In this document: positions 47,161-59,613 of the stretch, in pieces
Position numbering within the stretch: position 1 is the first letter of the stretch
How the letters are laid out: each line of letters starts with the position of its first letter
Origin: Adenanthera pavonina
Taxonomy: Eukaryota; Streptophyta; Magnoliopsida; Fabales; Fabaceae
Direction: 5' to 3'
Assembly: GCA_026686845.1 (NCBI GenBank)
Contig: JAIVEN010000024.1
Coordinates: forward strand, 6,311,501 to 6,375,500
DNA: 64,000 bases
Notes under the pieces: generated by a model
Database searches by the model: none
What the model was told of the DNA's origin: nothing
What the model saw: only the letters and a program-made list of their open reading frames with translations
Translations under genes and position numbers: made by a program

Positions 47161-48810
47161 CTATGTCTTTCAAATTTAAAATTGTGCAATTTTGTGTTCA
47201 TTGAGATAGAGAAGCTACTGCAATCTAATGGTAGAAGCATAACTCAATTCCAATCTATGCCCTATCCAGTAATGGATGCTTTGAATATTGGTACCAACAA
47301 GTTGATTTGGTAAGAATTAAATTATGACAAGTCTGAGTTAACTGCCAAGTTTTCTGAATTGATGAGCACACTAATATATGAACATATGAAAGTATATGAT
47401 CAAGTCATTAGTGCAATCAAATCTAGTAATGGTGGTTTTTTTTTGTTTATGGTTATGGTGGTACTAGAAAGACTTACATATGGAACACTTTGTCTGCATA
47501 ATTAAGAACATAAGGCAAAATTATATTGAATGTTGTATCAAGTGGTATAGCTGCATTGCTTTTGCCAAGAGGATAGACATCTCATTCTCAATTTTGCATA
47601 ACCCTATCAGTTAATGAAGATTCAGTTTGGAACATAAAACAAGGCTGTCATCTTGCTAAATTATTAGTCCATACTTCACTAATTATATGGGATGAGGCTT
47701 CGATGGCACACAAGCATTGCTTTGAAGCTCTTGATAGAAGCCTTTAAGATATAATCTAGCTATTTATAATATGACATTTGGAGGGAAGGTTGTTGTATTG
47801 GGTGGAGATTTTCACCAAATACTGCTTGTTGTTTCAAAAGGTACACGAGAGGATATAGTTTTTGCACCTGTTAATTCCTCATATATTTGGAATCATTGCA
47901 AGGTCTGGATTTTGACCAAAAATATGAGATTGTTGCTCTCGAACACATCAGAAATGAATCAAGAAATCAAGGATTTTGCAAACTAGATTATTTCAATTGG
48001 GGATGGAACTTATGTTCCAATGAATGAAGAAGATGAGGACATCACTAGTCTAAGAGATTTACTATTATTTGCTTCTAATGACCCTATAAAGGTAATTGTT
48101 GAATCCACATATCCTAATCTTATTCATAATTTGAATAACATTGCATATTTTTATAGATAGAGCTATATTGGCTCTTATTTTGCATGTTATGGATGAGGCG
48201 AATAACTACATATATGCTATTTATAATTCTTGGTGAGGAAGCAGTATACCTAAGTTCAGATAGTATATCTAAATAAGATAGGAATATTAATTCAATGGAT
48301 GATCTCCATTCAGTTGATTTCCTAAACAGTATTTCTATGGTTGGTATTCCAAATCATGAATTACTACTAAAAGTAGGTGTGCCGATCATTTTGATAAGAA
48401 ATATTGATAAATCTGTGGGTTGTGCAATGGAACACCTCTTATTGTCACAGACTTTAAAACATGTGATTGAAGTACAAGTAATATCAAGACTATTTGTTGG
48501 AGAGAAAGAATTTATCCTAAAGATTTCAATTACACAATCTAACTCAAGGCTACCATTCACATTGTGTAGGAGGCAATTTCTTATAATCCTATCATTTGCT
48601 ATGACAATTAACAACAACTAGGGTCAGAGTCTATCTACTGTTGGACTTTATTTGTCAAGACCATTTTTTACTCATGGTCAGCTATATATTGCTAAATCTA
48701 GTATGCATAGTAGGAAGGGATTGAAAATTTTAATCCTTAATTCTGATGGCAAAATATCATATACAACTTCTAATGTTGTTTATAGAGAAGTTTTCAATAA
48801 TTTAGTTTAA
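47161..48810 (+). pseudogene. Helitron PIF1-like helicase part
   Basis: 5'-to-3' helicase that would unwind the displaced strand. Walker A reads YGYGGTRKT at 47448-47474: the Gly before Lys is Arg, which should stop ATP binding. Walker B is LIIWDEA at 47679-47699. Downstream GGKVVVLGGDFHQILLV and LTKNMRL, then PNHELLLKVGVPIILIRNID, FAMTINNN, and RKGLKILILNSDGK in helicase order, ending VFNNLV-TAA at 48808-48810. Frames shift around 47440, 47740 and 48000 and several stops intervene. It follows the Rep part in the same direction, as in the usual single Rep-helicase protein. Confidence 0.88.
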
Positions 48811-49040
48811 TAAACCTTAATATTGTTTATAATGTGATTTTGCACATATTGATGTTTTAATTTTTTTTTTCATTTTAAAATATGTCGTTTTTGCAAGAAT
48901 GTTGGACATTGATGTGATTTTCTTTTTAACGGCTTACCAGAAGACAAGTTATACAATCTTAGAATTAACTCATGTTACCAAACGTTTATATATTATTGTT
49001 ATTAAATACATATTATTTTTTGATTATGATAAACTAAATA

Positions 49041-49069
49041 ATACGTGCATTGCAAAGGTGTAATACTAG
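49041..49069 (+). other. Helitron 3' terminus
   Basis: ATACGTGCATTGCAAAGGTG can form only a decayed version of the usual 16-20-base hairpin. It is followed 5 bases later by CTAG and then T, the standard Helitron end inserted between A and T. It lies 230 bases after the helicase stop. Confidence 0.7.
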
Positions 49070-49200
49070 TTATATATACTAAAGCAAAGTATATTAGGTT
49101 GATGTGTCAAAATTACGTCCTGCCACATCAACCTAGTGAGATGGAAGAAATTAAGCCCCACACTACCAACTATATTTTGATATGTTTGAATTAAATGTAG
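49070..49200 (+). mobile_element. second Helitron-like 5' end, head-to-tail
   Basis: Directly after the CTAG terminus the sequence TTATATATACTAAAGCAAAG and about 110 further bases match 34016-34130. Each copy contains an inverted repeat: here AGGTTGATGTG (49096-49106) pairs perfectly with CACATCAACCT (49124-49134). No 3' end for this second unit was found, so its extent is unknown. Confidence 0.5.
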
Positions 49201-50581
49201 TTAATGTGGCCTTTAATATAAAGCATTTAATTTAATGTTTGATTGATGGATATTCAAATTTTCATTTAATTCAATTAATTATTTCCATTTTTTAATTAGA
49301 ATGTCACACAGTAAATTATATTTAAGTATCAATTTAATGAGTTTTCAATTTTTTCTAAATTTAAATATCTTCTTTCCTTATTTGTTTCCATTATATATCA
49401 TAATTGATTATGATTGTTTAATTGCTTTTGAAAATCAACTATTTTTCCCATATTTTTCTAAACCTAAAGCAATAAAAATCATTACAATATAAGGTTTTGA
49501 ATATTTTATTAATGAATTTTAAATTTTATTTTATGACCATTATTTTCACTCCTAATCATTTTCAAACTTAAATCTATGTGATCAATGTTATTTAAGAGCA
49601 TTATTTTCTACCCTAACTATTGCTATTCACTCTATAAATACACAAGTTATTAGTTGGTGCAACCATCATTCTGTCCCTCATTTCAATTCCTTTGTTATGC
49701 ATAATAATCTTTCCCCTCTTTTTTTTCCCCTGTCTTTTTGTTTTCTCACTTGAATAATGATGGTATACCATTGTTGATACACATAATTACTGAGGATTTT
49801 TATTGGAGATTGAACTTCATTTGCCCTAGGAAACTAGAGAGACATGGATCTATATGAAATATTTCATACACCAAAGTTGCTTCCTCCACAATTTCGTAGA
49901 TGAGTTTGTGAATGCAACAATGGTTTGGAGGCTATTGGATGAGTTTTAAAGGTTGAATTCACTGCTCTTTTCATGCTAGTACATTGCCTATTATATTAGC
50001 ATATAATGCTTATGCATTATTTGGTTCGTTGGTGGTAAAAAGAAGTATGTTTGATGGAAAAATTATTTTACTATTTACATGATGTACATGCATTAATTAT
50101 TTTGTTCATTTTGAATTTTTTGTCTCTCTATATACAGGCAATTGGCATATGCATTATGGAGTTGTTTCAGACTGGTATAGACCTGCCTTAAGAAATTATG
50201 GTTAAAATCCTTTTATGCTTACCTCCTATCAACTTAATTTTGATTTTTTAGGGAACCGTCAGGTTTGGTGATCAACATGTTTAATTTTGATTATGTCAAA
50301 TAGTAGAGTAAAAAGTTTGCATGATATGGTTATTTAATGTTATTTATATCTTCTATATCATGCTTATTATTTGAGAAAGAATTGGACTAACTACTAAACT
50401 TAATATATATGGATTTCTTATGTAGTTAAGTCAAGAAGAAGAGTATAAATTATGGAATCAATTAATGGACCAAAGGCTTTTAATAAGAAGAAGAGAGTTT
50501 TGGAGAAGAATTTGGGAGCTTAGATTGGAAGAGTAAGATTCAAGTTCTTAATCTTTGAATTTGGATGTAAGTAGTTGGGGA
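49201..50581. other. AT-rich DNA, no gene recognised
   Basis: No coding or RNA signature. It may belong to the Helitron-like unit starting at 49070. Short exon-like open stretches around 50440-50540 have no recognisable domain. Confidence 0.3.
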
Positions 50582-51970
50582 TGTTAAGATTTTTCAAATA
50601 ATTTTAGAATATCTCTTTTAATATCATTGAAGATTTTAATCCCAGCAATCAAATTAAGTCTTGATTCCTTCATTCTAGTGAGTTTTCAAAGTGATAGAAA
50701 AATTAACTGATTACCTCTCCAGACATAATCGATTATCTTGTATTGTTCCTTTCTAAGTGTGCTTCGGTTTCACGCTATCATGGATTATCTTCACCACATA
50801 ATTGGTTATATTTAAAAAATAACCTGTTATATTCCAAGAGTAATCTATCTCAGGTCCATATTCTTATATGATATAATCGATTACCTCCTCAAAGTAATCG
50901 ATTATCGAGTACGCCCATTTTTTATATACTTCAGTTTCACGTTCTAATCGATTACTCTCACCTCTAATTGATTATATTTCTTCATATAATCTATTATATC
51001 CTTAAATAATCGATTATCTCTTCACAAAGAGTGTACAACCTTTCTATTTCAAATATAATCTATTACATTCTTAACTATAATTGATTATCTTGCTTCTCAA
51101 ACCCTTTTCATCATTCGATAAGCTGTTATATTCTTAAATATAATCGGTTATGTTTCCCAACCTTCCAAATTCCTTTTTGACTAATTGTTCTTGACTCAAT
51201 TAATTGATAAACTTAATTTCTTCTTTGTTATTAAACTTAATCAATTGACTCAAAGAGAGCATAATTTATTATTATTAATACGTTACTATGAATAGCTTTG
51301 AATCATATCATAATCAATTAGACTTTCATAGTATAATCGATTAACTAGGTAATGGCTAGTTTTTCAGAGTAACGACTATTTAATTATGCTTAATGTCTAA
51401 TTAGCTAATCCCACCTATAAATAGAGCCTTATTTAAGTTGAGAGAAGAGAGAATGATGTTCTAAAGCTATTTTATTGAATCAATGATTTATTTATCAACC
51501 AAACACTCTTAATTACACTCTATGAGCTTTGATGTATTTATTTATTATTTGAGAGAGCTTTTGTTTTTTGTATTGATATTTTCTCTGTAATCAAATTTTC
51601 TAGGTGATTTAAAGGGATTGCTCAAGGAAGGTTTCCTTGAAGGAAATTTGTAATCACACTGGGGAAGGCATGAGAGAGAGACAGACTCAGGGAAGGAGTT
51701 GTGGATGTACTGTGACTTCACAAGTGCCCCGATTGAACTTGTGGTTATAGTGGAAAAACTCAAGTGAGTTGCTTGGGGACTGGACGTAGGCCAAGTAGAT
51801 GAGCTAAACTAGAACAAATTGATTATATATTGATCTTCGTTCATCTCTTCATTATCTCCTCTATTTGCTCCTATTTTTAGTGATTATCTACAACGTTGGG
51901 TTGTGCTTCAAAAGATGAAAAATTTTACAACACCCATTTCAGCCCCCTCTTGAATGACCAGCCTACCTCA
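50582..51970 (+). repeat. LTR-like block with a TAATCGATTA array
   Basis: The right part has the same plan as the SIRE-type LTRs: TTTTTCAGAGTAACG (51359), TATAAATAG box (51417-51425), a GGGGACTGGACGTAGGCCAA word, and CAGCCCCCTCTTGAATGAC before the end at CTACCTCA. The left part (50720-51340) holds about a dozen copies of TAATCGATTA or one-base variants instead of the CAGACGAA modules. The start TGTTAAG at 50582 is a guess, and no target duplication was found, so the 5' limit is weak. Confidence 0.6.
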
Positions 51971-52206
51971 ATAGGAATGAGCTTAACGATTGCTACAGCA
52001 GCAAGTATTGATTCCAACCATAGGTGGTTTAGTAATTCGATTTATTAAATCAGTTGTTTTAAGTTAATTAGAGTATGTGACTTAAATATCTTTATTAATG
52101 GCATTAACATTAGGGGATGCAATCCTATTTAGGTGGTACTTGGAATGATCAATGTAAATCATCTCTTGAAAGTTCATACTAACAGGAAGAATGTAATGAA
52201 AACTAA
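51971..52206. other. non-coding DNA
   Basis: No feature recognised. Confidence 0.3.
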
Positions 52207-52549
52207 TGCGACATTTGGTATGATTGAAGTATCACAAGGGAAATGGAAGTGGCCATGGAACTGCAAAATTAGCATGTTTGGTATAGTGGAAGCCAATTCC
52301 TCATGAAAGCCACTTCCACAAAAAATGATGGAAGTGGCTTCCTTACCTTAGACCATGGAAGTCTTCCATAGAATTTTGAGATATTAACCCTTTTGCCCCT
52401 TGATTGCTTATCGTCTTTTTTTGTCTGAGCTTCTCCTCCATTCTCATAACCGTCTATTGTACATATGACAAGGAGCTCGGTGATGGTATCCTTCGATAAC
52501 GGTGTCCTCCAGTGATGGCAATGCTTTCTCCCTTCATTGTAGGTGATGG

Positions 52550-55048
52550 TGTTAGGTTTAGTATAATAAAAGTTTTGATGATGATAAATATAAAGTAATA
52601 AGAAATAAATGCATCATATGTATCTAACATATATAATATTTCTTAAAGAAGTAAAATGTGCATTAGCATGTATTTAATTATGGTTATAATATATATATCA
52701 TGCCATGTGCACATATATCCACTGTACTTTTACAATGAATAATATAAGTTGGATATATAAACTGGACTAACTACTTGATTTGTAAGTGTAATATATTAAA
52801 TGTAGGTTGGTTCAAGTAAGAAGAGTGAGCATTAGAATACAGAAATGGAAATCAATATCATGCCTCACTCAAGAAAGAAGAAAAGAAAGGATGCTCCAAA
52901 AATGAAAGATCAGAAGAGAGCATGCCAAGAAGGAAATAACCAAGTGGAAGTGGAACTCAATATTTGAAGACCTAGTCACTAAGTATATTTTGTTTTCACT
53001 TAGGTCTTGAGGTGGGATTAATCTTTGAAAATTACTTAATCTTGTTACCATATGTTTTAAATGAGTTAGATTAAGTAAATCTGATGTTAGCATATGTTAG
53101 ATGTGAAAAACTCTGACTGACAAACAAATTTTGAGTAGTTAAACTTCATATACTTTGTGAAAATATGAACTTTGCTAACTGAAATTTGAAGTTCTAGAGA
53201 TATCACCTCTGACAGATGAATTTCAAGTGTTGAAATTCAAATTTTGACTCAAGCATAGTTAGTAAAATATACAAAATTCGTCTGAAGTCATGACAAAGTT
53301 TGTTTGATAATTAAGCACTAAAAGGGTTCAAAAACATTCCCTCTGAAAGACAAATTTTGGATTTTAAAATTCAAACTTTAGAATAAAACTTAATGAGTTA
53401 CAATTACATTTGATTAACTCAAAAAGTTTTGGGTATCAAAGTAACATATTATTACTTTTAAACATAGTGAAATCTGGTTTTCAAGAATCTAGAGTTTGAC
53501 CTTTGATTAGAGTTTTTAATACTTCTCTCAAAATACATATGGCTTTGATGTAAAACTTCTTTCATATGAAACTAGACATAATAAGCTTTTCAAAGAAGGT
53601 TATTTCACTCAAAATAAAAGCCATATGAAAAAGCTATGGTCATTTAAAGTTGAGTAGTGAGATATGGATTTTTAGTTTTGACCTCCTATCATTGTTTTCA
53701 TAATATCTCACAGAATACATTTTTTTTGAAGTGAAACTTCTTGCATTTGAAATTAGACATTGAGAGCTTTCCAACCATAGGTCATTTTCATAATCTGGAG
53801 TTAAAATGAGAGAGTTATAGCTTCTGTAAAATTGTCTACAGTGCAAAGTTTGAAGTTATAGAGGTTCCGCCCGATAGACGAATTTCAGGCCTCCGAAATT
53901 CGAATTTCGAAGAGAACTTTTGTGTTATGTTGAGCTTGCCACTGATAGATGAATTTTGGCTTCCGAAATTTAAACTTCAGGTCTAACAGATGAATCTTGG
54001 CTTTCAAAATTCAAATTTTGAAACCCCATAATGTGAAAATACTTCTGGAACTGCAAATAGACAAATTTCCACATTCAAAATTCGAATTTTGAAAGGAAGA
54101 ACTTGTGCTATATTGAGTTGCTCACTGACAGATGAATTTTGGGTACCTAAATTCAAACTTCGAAGGCCCTGTAACAATATAGAACAACTGTTCACACTTA
54201 CCAAAAGAATTTTAAACTTAAAAATTCGTATGTTCCAACATAGAAACATTTGTCAAAAATAAAAATTCAAATTTTTCTTTAAAACAGACAAACTTCAAAG
54301 TTAAATGTTAAAGTCTTTAACTTATAGTCTCTACAAAATTTGTCTATTGACATCCAAAATTCAAATTTTAGAGTGTCATGCATTAATTGTGGTTGGTGAA
54401 CGGCTAGTTTTACAGAGTAACCGTTGGGTAATGTCTCTAACGGCTAGATCTTATGTCTAACATCTAGTTACACCGCAAATCTATAAATAGAACATCATTT
54501 GACTTATGGGTGACAATCTTAAGAGAGTTTATGTGAAAATACTGCAACAATTTGTAAAATATTTTTATCTCAGCATTGTTTGAAAAACCCACCTTAATAG
54601 AGTGAGCCTTCAATGTATTATCTACTCTTCAAGAGAGTTTTCATTCTATAAACATTTCTTTCTACATATTATAGGTAGAATCTTAGTGTGGGGAAACACT
54701 AAGAGATTTACACATCTTATAAGGGTGTGGGGAGAGTAGTTTCACAAGTGCCTACCGAAACTTATGGGATGTACTGAGGCTTCACATGTGCCTGGATCAA
54801 ACCTATGGGATATAGTGAAAAATCTCAAGTGGTGGCTTGGGGACTGGATGTAGGCCAAGTGGTTGGGCTGAACCAGTATAAATTGTTGTGTATTGTTCTT
54901 CACTTTCTCTATTCAGTTGCTGCACACAACTCTCTCTGTTTATCCCTATTTTGTTGCACTCTTAATGAAATTGGGTTGTGATACAAAAAGAGTGAAAATC
55001 TTACATCACCCAATTCACCCCCCTCTTGAGTGACCAGCCAACCTAACA
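52550..55048 (+). repeat. solo LTR, TGTTAGG subfamily
   Basis: 2499 bp from TGTTAGGTTTAGTATAAT to AGCCAACCTAACA, flanked by GATGG (52545-52549) and GGTGG (55049-55053), a duplication with one mismatch. It contains the CAGATGAATTT / AAATTCGAATTT module array (53100-54380), a TATAAATAG box (54482-54490) and CACCCCCCTCTTG near the end. It differs from the TGTTGAATCAAG LTRs in its first 550 bases and in an extra segment (53450-53840). Same subfamily as 56946-59060, which lies in opposite orientation. Confidence 0.88.
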
Positions 55049-55430
55049 GGTGGCTAGTCTTCAATTTGAGTTCTTCTCTATCCAACGGCTTCCTCCAGTG
55101 ATAACAAGGCTTGCTTCCATGACCAAAAGTAGATCTGGAATCAGTTGAGGGTTTCACCTTCATTCGATCTTCAATCTTCGATCTTCAAGCTTTCAAGATA
55201 GGTCCAAATGCTTGGGTTTCTCAAATCTATTAACTTCCAACAACAATCATGAAGATTGTCGTTAGATTCCACTTCCTTCCACATCCTAAGGCTTCAATTT
55301 AGGATTTTCTTCAACATCTTTTTTTTCCCTTTAAATTTTCAATTGTATGATTGCTTATTGGATCTTTGTTTGATTGAAGTTTTATTTTAATTCCTGTCTT
55401 TGATGTTGGTTTTGAATTTTCAGATTGTTT

Positions 55431-58400
55431 TGTTGAATCAAGTGTTTTTTTATTATTCCAAACAAATAGGAGCTTGGAAGGAAGATATCAAAGGTATACA
55501 AAAGATCTCAAGTGAAGTAATTGAAGAAAAATGAATACAAGATTAGTTGTAGGATTTCTCATTATATTCACATGAGTAAAAGGCTTTGATCTTGCATACA
55601 AATATTTTTAAAATGTGTTTTTATGTTAACTCATGATGTATTTGAAAAATACCTACCAACAAACGAATTTTGGAGTGTTAAACTTCATATGTTACCTTGA
55701 AAATTCGAACTTACAAAGTTATTACCTCTGACAGATGAATTTCAGACTATGAAAATTTGAATTTCGGGTAAAACATAAGTTATGAAAATTGAAAAATTCT
55801 TCTGTAGATATGTCAAAGTTCATCTGAAAGTGAAGTTCAAAAAGAGTTTCAAATTAGTTCTCTGATAGACGAACTTTAGTTTTAAAAATTCAAACTTTTG
55901 AAGAATAATGTGTAAGTCTGTTCAGGTGTCCCTCTGACAGACAAACTTCAGTCTTCTAAAATTTGAACTTTGGTATAAGTCTAATAAAAGTTACTTTGTG
56001 ATAGAAGAACTTTGATTTTTGCAAATTCAAATTTCAAAAAAGAAGAACCTTTGTGCTATATTGAATTGCTCACTGATAGACGAATTTTAAGCACCAAAAT
56101 TCAAATTTTGAAGGCACTATAAAAATATGGAACAACTGTTCACACTTATTAGAAGAACTTTAAACTTGAAAATTCATATGTTCAAACATGGAAATACTTG
56201 TCAAAGATGAAAATTCGAATTTTGCTTTAGAACTGACGAACTTTGAAGTTCAACATTAAAGTCTTTAACTTATGGTCTCTGTAAAATTCGTCTGTTGACA
56301 CTCCAAAGTTCAAACTTTGGATATCAGACGCATTAAATGCAGTTGGTGAATAAATAGTTTTATAGAGTAACCATTGGGTAACGTCTCTAACTGCTAGATC
56401 TTATCTCTAATGTATAGTTAAGACATAAATTTATAAATAGAACTTTATTTGAAGATGTGGGTAACAATTTTACATTATATATACTGAAACTTTGCCAAAT
56501 TCTTTAGTCAAAGCCTACTACTCTCGCACACTTCTTATCTTGTACTTCAACTGTCATATTTACTCTAAATTAGAGAGTTCATTTACTATAAATAATCTTA
56601 TCTTTATCTGGAAGATAGATATTCTTGTGAGGGGATTTCACAAGGGATTTGGGAAGCACTAAGATAGAGTGCAAAGAGAGAAACTGTAAGCTCTTGGAAC
56701 ATAGCATAGAATTGTACTGTGGTATTGCAATGAGTCCACTAAATTCTTGCAAGATAGTGAAAAATCTCAAGTGGTAGCTTGAGGACTAGACGTAGGTCAA
56801 GGAAAGGAGACTGAACCAGAATAAATATTTGTGTCTTCTCTTCCCTTACCTTGATTTTCACTTTGTTATATTTTATACTCTACTTTTTTGTCACTCTTAC
56901 TTTCACTGCTCTCTTACACTTTTGCAAAAAAATTTTAATCTCTAATGTTAGGTTGATTGGTCACCCAAGAGGGGGGTGAATTGGGTGATGCAAGATTTTT
57001 GCTCTTTTGGATCACAACCCACTTTCACTAAGAGTGCAGTAAAATAGGGATAAACAGAGGTGGTTGTGTGCAGCAGCTGAGTAGAGAAGATGAAGAACAA
57101 TATACAATGATTTATACTTGTTCAGCCCAACCACTTGGCCTACATCCAGTCCCCAAGCCACCACTTGAGATTTTCCACTATATCCTACAGGTTTGATCCA
57201 GGCACCTGTGAAGCCTCAGTATATTCTCACAAGTTTCAGTAGGCACTTGTGAAGCCACTCTTCTCACACCCTTACAAGATGTGTAAATCCCTTAGTGTTT
57301 CCCCACACTAAGATTCTACCCAGAAAATGTAGAAAGAAATATTTACATAATGAAAACTCTCTTGAGGAGTAGATAATACATTGAAAGTTCACTCTATTGA
57401 GGTGGATTTTTCAAACTATGCTGACATAGAAAGATTTTACAAGTTGTAGTAGCATTTTCGCATAAACTCTCTTTTGATTGTTATCCATAAGTTCAAATGA
57501 TGTTATATTTATAGTTTTGTAGTGTAATTAGACGTTAGACACAAGATTTAGCCGTTAGAGACGTTACCCAACGATTTACTCTGCAAAACTAGCCGTTTAC
57601 CAACCTCATTTAATGTTTCTGACATTCTGAAATTTGAATTTTGGATCTCAACAGACGAATTTTGAAGAGACCGTAAGTTAAAGTTTTTAGCGTTGAACTT
57701 CAAAGTTCGTCTGTTCAAAGCTGAAATTCGAATTTTCATCTTGACAAATGTTTGTATGTTGCAACATACGAATTTTCAAGTTTAAAGTGGTTCTGTCAAG
57801 TGTGAACAGTAAATTTAATTTGCTACAGTGCCTTCAAAATTTGAATTTTGGAACCCCAAAATTCTTCTGTCAGTAACAAACCCAACTCTGCATGAAGGTT
57901 CCCTTCGAAATTCGAATTTTAGAGGCCTAAAATTCGTCTATCGCAACAGAACCTATGTAACTTCAAATTTTGCACAGTAGACAATTTTGCAGAAGCCATA
58001 ACTCTCTCATTTTAACTCCAAATTAAGAAAATGACCTATGGTTGGAAATCTCTCAATGTCTACTTTCAAATGAAAGAATTTTTACTTCAAAAAAAAATGT
58101 ATTTTGTGAGATATGATTGAAATAGTGATAAGAGGTCAAAACTAAAAATTCATATGTCACTACTCAACTTTAAATAACCATAGCTTTTTCATATGACCTT
58201 CATTTTGAGTGAAATAACCTTCTTTGAAAAGCTTATTAAGTCTAGTTCATATGAAATAAATTTTACATCAAAGCCATATGTATTTTGAGAGATATATTAA
58301 AAAAACTAATCAAAGGTCAAACTCTGAATTTTTGAAAACCAGATTTCACTAACTATGCTTGACTTGAACTTCGAATTTCAACACCTGAAATTCGTCTGTC

Positions 58401-59100
58401 AGATGTAATATCTCAGGAACTTCAAATTTCAGTCAGCAAAGTTCATATTTTCACAAAGTATATGAAGTTTAACTTCTCAAAATTCATCTGTCATCAGAGT
58501 TTTTCAAATCTAACTTATGCTAACATCAAATTTACTTAATCTAACTCATTTAAAACATATGGTAACAAGATTAAGTGATTTTCAAAGATTAATCCCGCCT
58601 CAAGACCTAAGTGAAAATAAAATATACCTAGTGACTAGGTCTTCAAATGTTGAGTTCTACTTCCACTTGGACATTTCCTTCTTGGCATGCTCCCTTCTGA
58701 TCTTTCATTTTTGGAGCATCCTTTCTTTTCTTCTTTCTTGAGTGATGCATGATATTGATTTCCATTTCTGTATTCCAATGCTCACTCTTCTTACTTGGAC
58801 CAACCTATATTTAATATATTACACTTACAAACCAAGTAGTTAGTCCAGTTTATATATCCAACTTATATTATTCATTGTAAAAGTACAGTGGATATATTTA
58901 CACATAGCATGATATATGTATTATAATCATAATTAAATACATGCTAATATGTATTTTACTTCTTTAAGGAACATTATATATGTCAGATACATATAATGCA
59001 TTTGTTCCTTATTACTCTATATTTGTCATCATCAAAACTTATATTATACTAAACCTTACACCTAATTCACCTCCCTATTGGGAAGCTAGCAAACCTAACA
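55431..59100 (+). repeat. SIRE-type solo LTR, itself split by another LTR
   Basis: Starts TGTTGAATCAAGTG and ends GCAAACCTAACA, flanked by TGTTT at 55426-55430 and 59101-59105, an exact duplication. It carries the module array, a TATAAATAG box (56432-56440) and the primer-proximal end CACCTCCCTATTGGGAAG. At 56945 it is interrupted by a minus-strand LTR and resumes at 59066, so its own length is about 1550 bp. Confidence 0.9.
56946..59060 (-). repeat. solo LTR, TGTTAGG subfamily, minus strand, nested in another LTR
   Basis: Read on the minus strand it begins TGTAAGGTTTAGTAT at 59060 and ends CAACCTAACA at 56946, 2115 bp. Flanks TCTAA (56941-56945) and CCTAA (59061-59065) differ by one base. 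It is homologous in inverted orientation to 52550-55048, with a TATTTATA (TATAAATA on its strand) at 57506-57513. Confidence 0.88.
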
Positions 59101-59379
59101 TGTTTGCAAATGTGTGTCTAGTCTTTTCTTGGTTTGGGAAGATAGTAGAGGATGTTGGGTTTGGCCACTTGGGAGAGAGATCGTGTCAGGGGAGAGTGTT
59201 TTTTTATCAAGGGGTATTATGGTCATTTCATTCTATTTTTACATTTAAAAATAAATATTATACTGCACTTCTATTGTCATACCAAACATATTTTTAAACC
59301 TTACTTTCTCTTCCATTTCCGTTTCCTTTTCTACTTCCACTTCCTTCAAAAACACTTCTGCGAATCAAACGGGGCATAA

Positions 59380-59608
59380 ATCTTACCAACCAATTCCTCA
59401 TTTGAATGAGTCTTAAGTTGATATTTCTAATGCATAAAGTCATGCCAAGTTGGCAGAAGTTGTTGATGAAACCTCCAATGCATCTTAGTTTTTAAATAAT
59501 TACTCTTTCGTATGAAGAGGAAATATGTTAAATCAAATTTCTTTTTTTTTTTTTTTGCATAATGGATATGATTTATGTATTCTTAAATATTATATTCTTG
59601 GATATGTT
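59380..59608. other. non-coding DNA
   Basis: A T-run at 59540-59557 is present; nothing else recognised. Confidence 0.3.
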
Positions 59609-59613
59609 TCAAT

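Larger units (their letters stand above)
34016..49069 (+). mobile_element. Helitron (RPA-like and Rep-helicase remnants), interrupted by hAT
   Basis: The right end is a Helitron-type terminus: ATACGTGCATTGCAAAGGTG, an imperfect short hairpin, then CTAG followed by T at 49066-49070. Rep-helicase coding lies at 44434-48810 and an RPA-like remnant at 42135-42400. The left end is placed at 34016 because about 110 bases there repeat at 49070, just after this element's end, as expected for Helitron 5' ends. The left end lacks the canonical TC, so the limit is tentative. Without the nested hAT the element would be about 8.7 kb. Confidence 0.6.
52207..59376. mobile_element. PIF/Harbinger-like non-autonomous element, split by two LTR insertions
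   Basis: TGCGACATTTGGTAT at the left and TGCCCCGTTTGATTC (reverse complement) at the right form weak inverted ends, each next to TAA (52204-52206 and 59377-59379). Subterminal similarity continues (ATGTTTGGTAT in both arms, AATGGAAG-rich stretches). Removing the LTR insertions leaves about 1 kb of non-coding sequence: 52207-52549, 55054-55430 and 59106-59376. The three pieces join sensibly because the LTRs have good duplications. No transposase is present. The assignment rests on short, imperfect ends. Confidence 0.45.

Noticed and set aside
58980..59297. 105-codon frame as a gene
   Set aside because: It crosses the junctions of two nested LTRs and the enclosing element, so it is accidental.
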